DNA from: Phellopilus nigrolimitatus
Taxonomy: Eukaryota > Basidiomycota > Agaricomycetes > Hymenochaetales > Hymenochaetaceae
Reading direction: 5' to 3'
Assembly (NCBI GenBank): GCA_021029095.1
Contig: JAJOHG010000010.1
Location: 806,001 to 870,000 of the forward strand
Length of the DNA stretch: 64,000 nucleotides
Numbering within the stretch: the stretch's first letter is position 1; each line of letters begins with the position of its first letter. The position numbers and the translations under genes are program-made. The notes below the pieces were generated by a model. It saw nothing but the letters and a program-made list of their open reading frames with translations. It was not told where the DNA came from and searched no databases. Of this stretch, positions 38,180 to 49,577 are shown piece after piece.

Positions 38180-38972
38180 GGCGATGGTATATGCGCAGCG
38201 ATGTGCTCGTCTGTCTCGAGTCCGGTGGGGTAGAAGGGTAAGAGGTGTATGCTGTGTTCGGGCGTGATCTGAGACGGGTTAGAGACTGTCAGAGTGTCTA
38301 GGATGATCGATAAAGTTTGAGCGGTAAGATGGGGGATAAGTGGAAGCGGTGAGCCTAAGTATATGCGCGGTGTTGCGACTCCCTCGGGCGATCATTGATT
38401 GATGTAGACGACATTTCATTCCCGACTACATGTCACATATAATGTTACAGTATCTGTCACACGGCTAAACTCTGGTACCCCAACCAAACATTTGTTGAGA
38501 TTTCCGCCTGAGATGACTTATTTGAAGCATATATGATCCTGAAGCAAATGCAATGCACAAGTTTATCTCAGCTACTTACAGAAATACATTAGATCAACAA
38601 AGAGGTGAGAGCATAATTATGAGCTGTGACAGCATGTGACATGTAGTCAAGATAAGATATTGTCTACCTTATAAGGAAGAAATACTCACGTGATGCACTA
38701 CTCTGTACGTAATCTTCAAAATTTGTCGGAGTCCTGCTCGGTGTGTTTGTCGTCGCCGCTCGTCGCCCGACGCCTGTCGCCGTCGACGGCTCATCTCATT
38801 TCGTTGCTGTGTCCGCTGCTGTCTGCTGGTCCCAACGACCGCCGCTCATCATCATCTACATCGCCAACGGCGCATAGCTAACTTACCGACCTGTACATAC
38901 TATAGTATCATATTGTATAAGGCCCTCGACGTCCCGCTGGCAGCTGCACGCAACCCAGCCTAGCCCGCAACC
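38180..38972. promoter_or_regulatory. Divergent promoter region between MAP kinase and TRP1
   Basis: About 0.8 kb separates the two start codons, which face away from each other. It contains several TGACATGTAG/TGTCACAT words around 38430-38640 and a pyrimidine-rich stretch (38745-38870) before the TRP1 start. No gene seen. Confidence 0.5.
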
Positions 38973-41575
38973 ATGGTGCTCCCCGATTCTCTGCGCCGCC
39001 CCATCGAATGCCTTATGATTGACAACTTCGACTCGTTCACCTGGAACCTCTACCAATCGCTCACCTTGCTCGGCGCGGAGGTCACCGTCATCCGCAACGA
39101 CGCGATCCCCGCCTCCGCGCTCCCCCATCTGGACATCAAGCGCCTCATCGTTTCCCCGGGACCGGGGCACCCACAACGCGACTCTGGAATATCGCGCGAC
39201 GCAATTCGCTTCTTTGCAGGCAAGGTCCCCATCCTGGGTGTGTGCATGGGCTTGGAGTGCGTCGTCGACGTGTTCGGAGGAGAGATCGCGTGAGTGCATA
39301 TACTTGGCTCGAGGCACTACTTTTTTTTTTGTCTTCTAAAGTCATAACATTCTCAATTTTGGGTAGTTATGCAGGCGAAATAAAGCACGGGAAGCTCAGC
39401 CCCATCCGCCACGACGGCCGCGGCATCTTCAACAGGCTCCCGCAATCGTTCCAGTCCACGCGCTACCACTCCCTCAGCGCGTCCGTGAAGACAGTGCCTG
39501 ACGTGCTTGCCATCACCGCCGTCACGGAGGAGAGCGGCGTGATCATGGGCGTCCGTCACCGGCAGTTCGTGATCGAGGCCGTACAATACCATCCCGAGAG
39601 CGTGCTCTCGGAGGAGGGAGACACGCTTCTGAATAACTTCCTTAACCTGCGCAGCGGACGTGGGAGGAGAATCCGGCCGCACGCACGTCCGATCTCTCTC
39701 TCCCCCCATTCGCCATCGACGCGCCGGACGGTGCGCCCGTCCCCCCGAAGTCGGACAAGCTCCCCACCATACTCGAGAAGATCCACCTCCAGCGCCTCAA
39801 GGATATCGACGCCGCGAAGAGCACACCGGGGACGACGCCCGAGGACATCGAGACCCTGCTTGCGCTCAACCTCGCACCGCCGCTCATCGACTTCGTCGAA
39901 CGCATGCGCACCACGCCGCGTACGGCGCCCGCGCTCATGGCCGAGATCAAACGCGCGTCGCCGTCGAAGGGCCCGATCGCGCTGCGCGCGAATGCCGCGC
40001 AGCAGGCGCTCACATATGCGCTCGCGGGTGCGTCCGTCGTGTCCGTGCTCACGGAGCCGCACTGGTTCAAGGGCTCCCTGCTCGACATGCGCCTCGCGCG
40101 GCAGGCGCTCGACGCGCTCCCGAACCGGCCGGCCGTCCTGCGCAAGGACTTTCATCGTCGACGAATACCAGATCGCCGAGGCGCGCTTGCACGGCGCGGA
40201 TTCCGTGCTGCTCATCGTGGCGCTGCTGCCCGTCGCGCGCCTGCATGCGCTCTACGCGTACGCGACGCGCCTTGGCATGGAGCCGCTCGTCGAGGTGAAC
40301 AACGCGGCGGAGATGGACGCCGCACTCGCGCTCGGCGCGCGCGCCGTCGGCGTGAACAACCGTAACTTGCACAACTTCGCGGTCGACATGCGCACGACGA
40401 GCCGCCTCGCGGAGATGGTGCGTGGGCGCGACCTCATATTGTGTGCGCTCAGCGGGATCTCGGTGCCTGCGGACGTGCGCGCGTACGCCGCGCAGGGCGT
40501 CGGCGCGGTGCTCGTCGGCGAGGCGCTCATGCGCGCGCCGGACACGCGCGCATTCATCCGCGAGCTGCTCGGGTGGCAGGTGCCGCCCGAGGAAGAACAG
40601 GCGGAGGAGCCGCCGCTTGTCAAGATCTGCGGCATACGCACGGTCGATGAAGCGCTTGCCGCCGCGCGTGCAGGCGCGGACATGATCGGGTTAATGTTCG
40701 TCCCGTCAAGCAAGCGGTACGTCTCGCTCGATGTCGCGCGCCGCATCTCCCTCGCCATCCGGGAGCTGCGCGCGCAGGCCGTTGTGGCCGGCCCTTCCAC
40801 CCTAACAGAGACTAGAAAACTCGAGGAGCAGCCGCCAAATGCGCCGTGGTTCGCGTCGCACGCGGCGCACCTCGCGGGCGCGCTGCGCGCCGGCGGCGCG
40901 CGCCCGCAGCTCGTCGGCGTCTTCCAGGACCAGCCGCTCGCGCACGTGCGCGACATCGCGGCCGCCGCGCAGCTCGACGCGGTGCAGCTGCACGGGCGCG
41001 AGCCGGCGCACTGGGCGGCGCACCTCCCACTGCCCGTCGTGCGCGTATTCCACGTCGGCGCGGGCGCAGGTGCGGCAGGCGGCGTCGCGGGCATCGCGCG
41101 CCCGGGCCTGCACCAATTCGTGCTGCTCGACGCGCTGCGTGCGGACGGGCTGAGCGGCGGCAGCGGAACGACGGTCGACTGGGCGCTCGCGCGCGCAGTC
41201 GCTGACGCCGGGGAGGTCGGTCCGGGCCCGTTAAGCCCGCCTTCCCCGGTGGTGAACGGCGACGGGAAGAAAGACACGAACGGAAGCCCGCCGCCGCCGC
41301 CCGTGGCGGGCCGCCTGCCGATCATCCTCGCAGGCGGGCTGACGCCGGAGAGTGTCGCGGCCGCGGTAGCGCGCGTGCGGCCGTGGGCAGTGGATGTGTC
41401 GGGGGGCGTCGAGCGCACGGATGGCGGTGGGAAGGATGTCGACAAAATCATCGCGTTCGTGCGCGCGGCGAAGGGGCTCGAGTCGCCCAGGCCCTCGGCG
41501 GAGGAGAAGGAAGAGGAGGAGCGGGCGTCCGAGGGAAGGGGGGACCGAACATCTACGTCTGCGACGCCTCATTGA
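38973..41575 (+). CDS. TRP1: Trifunctional tryptophan biosynthesis protein (GATase-IGPS-PRAI)
   Basis: Supplies the glutamine amidotransferase subunit of anthranilate synthase, indole-3-glycerol-phosphate synthase and phosphoribosylanthranilate isomerase in one chain, the usual fungal fusion. Start ATG at 38973 in CAACCATGG. One intron, 39290-39366. Domain 1: MIDNFDSFTWNLYQ, SPGPGHP, GVCMGLE (nucleophile Cys), VQYHPES. Domain 2: LMAEIKRASPSKG, FIVDEYQI, EVNNAAEM, GVNNRNLHNF, SGISVPADV. Domain 3: LVKICGIRTVDEA, DMIGLMFVPSSKR, AVQLHGREP, ILAGGLTPESV, AVDVSGGVE. Two single-base shifts break the frame: one base missing near 39658 (before WEENPAAR) and one extra T near 40151 (in RKDFIVDE). They cancel, so about 165 codons lie in another frame. 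Everything else is conserved, so sequencing error is more likely than loss of an essential gene. Confidence 0.9.
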
Positions 41576-42061
41576 GCAGGATCGCGTCGATTTGGGGGAT
41601 GGGCGCTTGACAACTTCATTCTGGCTCTTTTCTTTTCTTTTCTTTTCTTTGGAGGGTGGAGAATGAGTCTTACTATATAAAGCGATACAGCCCGAATTCG
41701 GGATATCTAGTTTGTCGACAATGGAATTATCTATGTAGCACAGCGCACAAATAAAGATTGTTGGAGGGATATGCAGGATGGGCGGAACTGGAAACCCGGG
41801 CTGAGCTCAGCTCAATACGTGGCACATGTGGATTCCTCCAATGTGCAGCAGAGGGTGTGTCCTAGCAAGCTTTCAAGATATTGGAAACGTCAGTCGTCGA
41901 CGGGCTAAATGGCCGATGGCGCGGTGCATTACACGGTGTAATTTACTCACATTGCAGACGCAATTTTTCGCAATGTTACGGCGAGGCTCTATATATTTGC
42001 ACAGGATCTCAGGTCACCAGAACAAAAATTCACAAATAATTAAGGTGAATTTTATAGAAAA
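41576..42061. other. TRP1 3' region
   Basis: Contains a (TTTTC)n run at about 41626-41650 and a TATATAAAGC word near 41674. No gene seen. Confidence 0.5.
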
Positions 42062-42637
42062 ATGTTGGTCTCGGTGTTAACAGTCCTGACTGTGACTTTT
42101 AGAATGTCGCCCCATGTACATGTACAAACTCAAAATCAACTCTCACCTTCATCTTTTTATGTTATCTTCGGAATCTACACATCGAAAGGCATTGTAGAGA
42201 TGGCGATAGCACTCACAAAGGGGACAAGAGGCATCCTCTACCCGTGTAAACGTCAGCCTGGAAAGCTAGCTGGGGGACTAAAAAAATACACGACAAGGCT
42301 TCCCTTAAAATTTGACAACATCAGGTCAGCTCAATTCCAAAGTGCCGTCCAGCTCAGAAAAGAGCCACTGGACAAGGAAGACTTTAAGAAGATCAATTCA
42401 GGCTTGAGAGAAATAGCTTATAGGGAGCGTGCCAACTCGGAAGCGGAGTGGCTTGCAAGCTACCTCGGGCTTGTCGACGACAACTTCCGAGCACATGCGG
42501 AGACAGTGATCAAGCACAGAAACGCTGTGGGTGTCTATCTGATTTCATCGCTGATACAGGCAGCACCATCTACATCGGGGCGAGGCGGTAGCGCATATGT
42601 CGAAGAAAGTAGGTCGGAGGAAGTGTGGAGGAAATGA
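42062..42637 (+). CDS. Hypothetical protein, about 191 residues
   Basis: Single open frame from an ATG, with a hydrophobic start (MLVSVLTVLTV) and an alternative in-frame ATG at about 42200 (MAIALTKG). The C-terminal two thirds are charged and look protein-like (REIAYRERANSEAEWLASYLG). I do not recognise a family. It is single-copy in this window, between TRP1 and the nicotinamidase. Could be a real small gene or an exon of a larger decayed one. Confidence 0.35.
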   Translation: MLVSVLTVLTVTFRMSPHVHVQTQNQLSPSSFYVIFGIYTSKGIVEMAIALTKGTRGILYPCKRQPGKLAGGLKKYTTRLPLKFDNIRSAQFQSAVQLRKEPLDKEDFKKINSGLREIAYRERANSEAEWLASYLGLVDDNFRAHAETVIKHRNAVGVYLISSLIQAAPSTSGRGGSAYVEESRSEEVWRK

Positions 42638-43018
42638 AATAGGGAATAGTACATACCGTGAATATTGTTAAGGGGGCCGTAGACTTTCTACATCCACCTG
42701 TATATAGAGTTCGGATGCTAGTTTGTCAAAGCAAAAGGAAAGCATTTATATTTTATACAGCACATGGAACGTGTCAGGAAGATGTGCAGAATAGTAGAGT
42801 CGGCGTGTACTGAGTATTGAGTACTTAGCAAGTTCTGCCAGAAACCAACAGATATCACAAACGAGCCTATGGAGCAGCTGTCTGGAGACGCCTGGCCTGC
42901 CCCGGGGGCGCGACCGATAAAATATATGGCATACACCGACCATAGCCATGCACGACGGTAGCTTACAACTGGCAGCGCACACGCAAAAGAAAGAAGAAAA
43001 AAGCGCCAACCCGGTCCC
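42638..43018. other. Intergenic between the hypothetical ORF and the nicotinamidase stop
   Basis: Converging 3' ends of a plus and a minus gene. No gene or clear signal. Confidence 0.5.
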
Positions 43019-44034
43019 TCAAACGTCGTCCATCCCGACGATTGCCACGCCCGCGCGCGCCCACTCCTCCTCCCTTTCTTTCTCCTTCTCCGCACCCCCG
43101 TCGACGGCGCGCACGCCCTCGCGCACGACGCGCACCGCGAAGCCCGCCGTGCGCGCGTCGCGCGCAGACGCGTCTACACAATAGTCCGTCGCGAGGCCCG
43201 CGAGCACGAGCGTGCGCACGCCGCGCGCGCGGAGCGCGCCCGCGAGGGCGCCGGCTGCGGGGTCCGCGCCGGGCGGGGCGCGGAACGCGGAATACGCATC
43301 CGCTTCGGGGTGCGTGCCCTGCCGGAGCCGGGGCGCCGTGAGTCCTGTTTCGCTGCGCGTTTGGGGGGTGGGCGCCTACCTTCTGCACGATCAACCCCGT
43401 CCCCGCGTCGAGCCACGGCTGGAGCGCAGCAAGGACAGACGCCTCGATCTCAGCGCCGCGCGTGCCTTGAACCTGCGCGCGCACGAGCATGGAAGTTGGT
43501 TCTCAGCGTCAGCTGTTCTCCGCGATAAGCAAGCGGCGCGACGCACGCAGTGGTCGGGCCACAGCATCTGGCGGACGGTCGTCGGCTGCGCGCCGTCCGC
43601 CGTCGCAGCCGCGAACGGGTTCGGCACGTCGAGCTGCGAGAAGAGCGACTTGCCGTGCGCGCTCGCGCTGTTTCAGCGGTATCAGCACGTTAGCAGCGGC
43701 GCCGTACGTCAGCGCAGCGGCACGCACAAGGAAACGTGGCCCGGCGGGTGGAAGTCCTGCGTGCCGCGCCGAGTGCGCGTTAGTCAGCCATTAGACAGAA
43801 CAGAGATCGGAAGGGGGCAGCGCACCTGGCTGGCGGCGACGAAGGCCCACTCGCGCTGGAGCAGCGCGCGCACGGCGGGCAGGACGGCGTCGCCGTCGGG
43901 CACGGCGAGCGCGCCGCCCGGGAGGAAGTCGCTGCGGATCTTAGTCATCCGGAGCGGAGAGAGGAAGGGGCGGGCACTGACTACTGCACATCGACTATGA
44001 GGAGGGCTGTTGGGCCGGAAATGTTTGTGTCCAT
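43019..44034 (-). CDS. PNC1: Nicotinamidase (isochorismatase-like hydrolase), complete
   Basis: Hydrolyses nicotinamide to nicotinate in NAD salvage, by family. Reading the minus strand with short introns gives a continuous protein: TALLIVDVQ, intron, YDFLPGGALAV; AASQ, intron, DFHPPGHVSF (metal-binding D-x-H and H), intron, ASAHGKSLF; WPDHC, intron, VQGTRG; LIVQK, intron (acceptor CCGGCAG), GTHPEADAYSAF; then LAGLATDYCVDASARDA with the catalytic Cys. The catalytic Asp (VDVQ), Lys (QKGTH) and Cys (TDYC) triad is complete. Donors include GTCAGT and GTGCGT. The last exon is very GC-rich. It lies immediately downstream of inverted beta copy H through the common spacer, so this is the intact source form of the two truncated copies at 7984 and 24585. 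Confidence 0.88.
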
Positions 44035-44816
44035 GCTTGAATGTACTGTGGGATGGAGGGAGCCTTTCCAACGCACACAGTCAGCTATTCTGTGGGATTT
44101 CTAAGACGGATAGCCAAGATTGAACAGGGTGTTCCCGGAGTTCCAAAAAGAATGGTTTCTATTTTGAAAGAGACAGGGCGGAATGCACCTTTTGACCAAG
44201 GCAGCCAAACTTTTTCGCTCGCTAGAATTCTTTTCTGGACAGATTAAAAACCCTGAAAACAACAGCAGCACTTTTTAGAGAGGGCGAAAAGTATCTGGGG
44301 AAAACGAGAACTCAAAAATTATGATGAGTGTCTGAGTCATCAAACGCAGTCACATGTGGCTGAGCCGACCTGGTGTATATACGACTTGCTTTGGACCGCT
44401 TTTTGTCTTTGCTTCGCTTGGGGTTTCGACCCTGTTCCTGTTACGCATGTGGCTCGATGTAGGATGATCGCATGTGTATTTGAGTGTGCTGAAGAGGGGT
44501 ATCTGTTTGATAATAGATTTTCGCTGGAAGACATTACTATTGGTATTATAGCCTTGCGAGAACGCCGTATTGCGCGCTTGAATGCAAAACCCACGGCAGT
44601 CTCAACACCTGATGGCAGTTCCGAGATTATCTGCTTGATTACAATATATACCGACATACAAATACAAGACAGTAAGATATCATGGTCAGAAAAATGTGAC
44701 TAATAAATACAATGCATGCATGTGAGTCGCCATTCCAAACTATAGATCTATGATAACCATCAAAGTGTGCATCTCCTGCGACTGCAAGTCGTTCACCAAT
44801 GACAGCAAACCAACAC
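44035..44816. other. beta-to-nicotinamidase spacer, inverted copy
   Basis: Matches the minus strand of 7060-7983 and 23668-24584 with more differences and small deletions. Lies between copy H and the complete nicotinamidase. No gene. Confidence 0.7.
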
Positions 44817-47800
44817 CTAGACCAACTTCCTCGGTTTTTTCGACTCACTCGTAGTTGCTAAGAGCTCTTCGTCCTCCTCATAATTCAAGGACCGCTTAGT
44901 CGCCGATGAAAGCCTAGTCGCCGATGAAAGCCTAGTCGCCGATTGATAGCCGCTATCAATGAACGTAGAGTTGGTCGTCGGCCCAGGCATAGAAGCACGA
45001 GCTTGTACTGCTTTGATGTTGTTCGTTGGAGACGGCGCTCGCTCATTCTCGTCCTCATCCATAGCCTCACCGCCGAACGGGAGTTTCTCACCAGTCGATT
45101 GCTCGGGTCCCACGACCGGGTCCTCGTTATTCTCGCCTTCGACGAAGGTCTCGTCCAGTTCCCCGCGCCGACGCCGAGATAGCCTCTGCACTGGGCTAGG
45201 CTTTACGACGCAACTTTTGCCGACCTTCGATGACGATGCAACCGGCCGCTCCCCGTCCTCGTCATCATCCAACTTAGGATCTTCTTCAGCCTCCCTGAGA
45301 ATTTCGTCGATAAACCAGAAGACCCGATCCTTCGGACGATCCCTACACGGGTCTCTGATCCATTCCGGGATTTCCTTGTCGGCAACACGTTTCTTCTGTT
45401 TAGGGTTGAGGCTGGACCCAGGACAGATCACTTCTCGCAGACGCTCAACGTATGGCTTCAATATTTGAAATGCTTGTGGAAGTCTTCGAGGACTTCCCGC
45501 TTGAATTTATTCGTCGTGGTCACCATGACGCTCTTCTCGGCAGCAACAGTTTTGTAGCGTGGTTCATCCTGACCAGCCGCAGCCCACTGGCCAATTGCAG
45601 ATGTCCTTGTAAACAAACGGCTCAGTCGATTGACGATCCTTCGAGTTCGGCCCGGCTTGAGCGATGCAAAGCCAACAGAGCATGTAGAACACGGATTCCA
45701 GGTCGTGATAATACTCGTGTATGATCGGGTCTCCGTGTACATCTTCAGCCGGAGGATCCTTCGAGCCTGGCGGGTTCTGGTCCAGAATATCGATCGCCAT
45801 GAATGGCAACGTGCCCTAGATGAGATGAAGTCAGAAGACGTTTCACGAGTATTGAATATTTCGCACCGTTCGAAAACCCCTGGATTGATAATAAACTTCG
45901 CCCCCATCGTCTTGTTCGCCCCTTCGCCCGTTTCCGCCTCTTCGCTTCTTGCCTCTTTGGCCTTTTTGGCTTCATCCTCCTCTTTCTTTTTGTCAACGGC
46001 ATAGTCGAAGTCAATTATGACGCCCTTCCGTAGGCGAGGACTCGATTCAACTCCACCAGAGGAAGCTGCATGGTTTTCCGCTGATGAATCCGATTCGTCT
46101 TGGCGTGATTCGTCTTGGCGTGCATGAGTTGACTTGTTCTCCGCCGGAGCGCCAGACTGCCCGTCGACGGGAGTCTTACCGTCCATATCGTCAAGCGTCG
46201 ACAAGAACGACATTGTTCAAACTGAGATCGCCATGTAGCTTGTGGTCCTCCTCTAGTCTTCTGAGCGCTACATCAACGATTAGTCAATTTCAATTGCATG
46301 ATAATCAAAGACGTACTGTCGAAGATGTCCCTGAAAGCCGAGATCAATTCCTTTTTCGACCTAAAGCTCTCCAGCGGCTGCCCCAACGTCTTCAAAAGCA
46401 GGAAATGATGCTCGCGCTCTTCCAGGTTCTCAAAATGCTCCCATTCCTTCTTCGTCCTCCACCGCTCGACCTTGCGTGTTACTTTCTTCCCCTGCTTGTC
46501 GACATACACAAAATCCACCAGTTCCTGGAAAACTGCACGGTCCGCCCCCGTCGTGTCCGGCTTCCCGTCGACCTTGACCTCTTCGTGAAACTTCATCCTC
46601 ACCACGCCCTCGAAGTTCTTCTCCTCCAAGTCCTCTAAGAGATCCCATTCCTTTCCTTTTCGACTTTTGTCTACCCAGACGTCTTTCAAAACGCAGTTCC
46701 CTTTCTTGCCAACTGAGCGTGTGTCCGGGCACCACCAGGGCTTTACTGTCATACACGGGACAGAGCTCGCGAACTAACGTTCCGCGACCGCAGATAGAAG
46801 AGTCGACGTAGATATCGCGCACCACCTGGTATTCCTGCCCGTCGAGCTTAATAAATGTCTCACCATCTCGAATATAGTACGAAGGGTCGTAGCCCAAATT
46901 CTTCTCCGCGCAAAACGCAAACCCGACGACGATCCGTACCAGCCTCTCTGGATCATCGTGGATATTGAACTCCTCGGACGCGAGCTCGCCAACACGGTCA
47001 TGCACGATAAACATCATCCTGTCGTTGAGCAGCGTAGCCGATAACACAAAGCGACGTCCGGGCTGGTTCTTGAAGATCATGCGAGCGTACTGACGGATCT
47101 GCCTCAGCGCCTGAGCTCTTGACTTGTTGTTGATCTTGAGTTCGACACATCCTCGAACGCCTCTCCAATCCACGTCTTCCTCCTTTATGTCAGCACCCAA
47201 CACCGCGATGTCCGGCTTTCTTAAGCACCGTCCGTTATTGTCGCCAAGAGGCGTGTCGGCGTGCTTATTGGAGAAGACGCGCACAGATTCCTTCGGGATA
47301 TTGAATTTGGTGCAGACTTGCCCAACGATAGCGTCGAAGAACGTGGAAAGCATGGATTCTTGTTTCTCATCTGCGTCGAGAATCAAGCCCTGCCATCGGC
47401 CGGCGCTATTACAGTAGCTGCCTCGTAGCGCGGAAACATCTGTCCCTGCGTTTCCAGGACCCGGGATGGCGTCCATCAACTTGTGCGCAGTCTCCTCTGT
47501 AATTTGAGCTCCGTGGGTCTTGAGACCGTCTTTAAGAATGGCATCGGAAAATTTCCTTTCGGTAAGCCCAGGGACGTTATGCAATATCTTGTCGCCCATG
47601 TCGCATTCAATCAAGATGTCGATGCGTTTTACTTTCTCGAGGTTAGGGGTCGTTTTCTCGACCTTTACGTTGAGGGCTGAACTGCGTTTGTACGGTGTCT
47701 CGGTGTGAGATTGCGATGGGATACGAGCCTCTGAATCGTACCTAACAATATCGTGGTCAGCTTCTGCACGACGTGGTAGAGAGGGGAAAAGACAACTACT

Positions 47801-47882
47801 TTTTAGCAAGAACAGGTTCACTTGGAGGTGCTTTAGCACGAGACTGGCGGGGAAGGGGAACTTGCTGTCTAGATTTAGCCAT
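44817..47882 (-). pseudogene. FunK1-like kinase, beta subfamily, copy H, multiply frameshifted, inverted
   Basis: Only family member on the minus strand. Against E it has at least five single-base shifts: an extra base near 46712 (before the VLKDVW lysine), an extra base near 46192 (after LVD, past the catalytic loop), a missing base near 45931, an extra base near 45607, and a missing base near 45463. Otherwise motifs are beta type: RKPDIAVLG..CVELKIN, LHGDLSLNNVVL, VIIDFDYAVDK, GTLPFMAIDIL, HDLESVFYMLCWLC. The segment after VERLREVICP is more diverged (KQKKRVADKEIPEW) than in the other beta copies. First ATG at 47882. The number of shifts argues for real decay more strongly than in B or F. 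Confidence 0.75.
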
Positions 47883-47953
47883 GGACGCAACTATGTTAGC
47901 CACTTGACAGTACGAGGGGAAGATGGGTTCTGCATACCTGTGGTGGGTTTAGG

Positions 47954-47961
47954 GCTATATA
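47954..47961 (-). promoter_or_regulatory. TATA-like box of beta copy H
   Basis: CTATATAAG on the minus strand, in the beta promoter block, about 75 bp before the ATG at 47882. Confidence 0.45.
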
Positions 47962-48713
47962 AGTACAGCCAGGAAGTGGCTTAAGGATGATTGTGGCTGC
48001 AACTGCTCAGAAACAATGGTCCGAATGGTTCGAATGCAAGAGTCACGACGCGACGCGACGTGTTCAAACGATCACCCAAATGCGGAAATGTGGCAGATGC
48101 TTCTTTCCCACAGACAATAGAGAATTTGATCCCGATCCCTTATCAGATCAGTCGCTCTGATTCGAAAAACAAGAAATTTGCCCCCGTGGCTTTGAGATTG
48201 TGGCTTAACCCGTAATTTCTGCGGAATTCAAGGCTGGTCCCTAAACATGTGTTGTACCCCTGTGTCATTTTCATTATGTTCAATTTTTAGGAAGCATTTG
48301 GAAAGTCCCTTCCACAGCATTTAGGCCAGGCTCCTGTGGCTGAGAGATTTCTAAACCATTGTTCCGCGAAAACGTTTATCGTAAATTCACAATTTCACAG
48401 ATGGTCCTCAAACATAGCCATACATGCCACTCTACGCTTTAGGAAGGTTTCTATCGCTAATAAATCAGATTCATATGACTCGACGAATGCTTCTGTGGCT
48501 GAGAAAATCGGGCAGTTCCCCAAATATTGCCATGCACTTTACTGTGGCTTCTCTTTATGTGGCTTCAGCCTCAATTTTTAGAAAGATTGGAAGTTCCTTC
48601 CACCAGTGTCTTCGAATCGGCCTGAGGATTTGTTTTGGCTCCGTTTTCTATTGTCCCTGTATCATGCAAATCCGTAGCTCTAATAGAGCTCAAAATCGTT
48701 CCCGGGCTGTGCT

Positions 48714-49577
48714 TAGGGCTCCGCAACGTACCGTATACTGGTACGTACGTATTTTCAAAACCTGAATACTGGTACGTTCAGTATTAATACGGTCCGTATT
48801 TTGAGTTTTCGTGGGCACGTACGGTACGGTACTGGTACGGTACTGACCGTATACGGTGATACGTCGTATACGGTTATGTAAACATGGAAGAAAGTTTCGT
48901 TTTGGAAATTTTACAAGAGTTTGTCGCATTTTGCCTTTTTCCGGCATCAAAATCATATTTATTTGTTGAGAAGAGCAAACGGCAGGCAGTGGCAAGAAAA
49001 AAAAAAAAGAGAGGGGGGAGGGGATGGCGGCACCAAAGTCCCACTTTTATTTTTCCAATTTCATTTGAATCTGCTCTATTGACACACGTATGATGCAAAA
49101 AAAAAGACTGGAAAAGGAGGTAGAAAATTGAGGGAGATAGTCGTGCTCGTCGTTCGACACGACGAGCACAACTATCTCGGTGTCGCGCGCGGCGCGGGAA
49201 GCCAGCGGCGTGCGTTGATGGCGATGAAAAGTCGCGTGGATCGCCAACACGGGCAGTGCCGACGATCCACGCTGTGGTGGCACGGCCGCGGTGATGTCAA
49301 ATAGCCGGCAATCAGCATTTACTTGAAGTATTATTTGCAGTTGGGAGACTATAATACCTAATTAGAGGTATGTTTCTCACGATCACATGCTTCTAGTTAG
49401 ATAGTATGGGTGTAGGGTCACGTATCACGTATTACGAACGTATACAGACATATTATACGGGTTCAATACGTGTACGGTCACGTAAATACGTGACCGTTTT
49501 AGACCCTCGGAGAGCATTACGATACTGGTACGTGACCGTACCGTATTTCGTATATACGGGTACGTTGCGGAGCCCTA
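48714..49577. mobile_element. 864-bp hAT-like non-autonomous element, 8-bp target duplication
   Basis: Ends are TAGGGCTCCGCAACGTACC and its exact complement, 19-bp terminal inverted repeats. GCTGTGCT flanks both sides (48706-48713 and 49578-49585). Eight-bp duplications with TAGGG ends fit the hAT superfamily. The D-E spacer near 19770 holds the uninterrupted site (minus strand CCCGGGCTGTGCTCTG). The arms are dense in GTACGTAC, GGTACGGTAC and CGTATACGG words that can fold back on themselves, and an inner palindrome surrounds 49140-49170. No transposase frame is present. Confidence 0.92.

Noticed and set aside
39556..41451. Long minus-strand frames opposite TRP1 and its GC-rich 3' half
   Set aside because: Shadows caused by high third-position GC; the plus strand has the complete IGPS and PRAI motifs.
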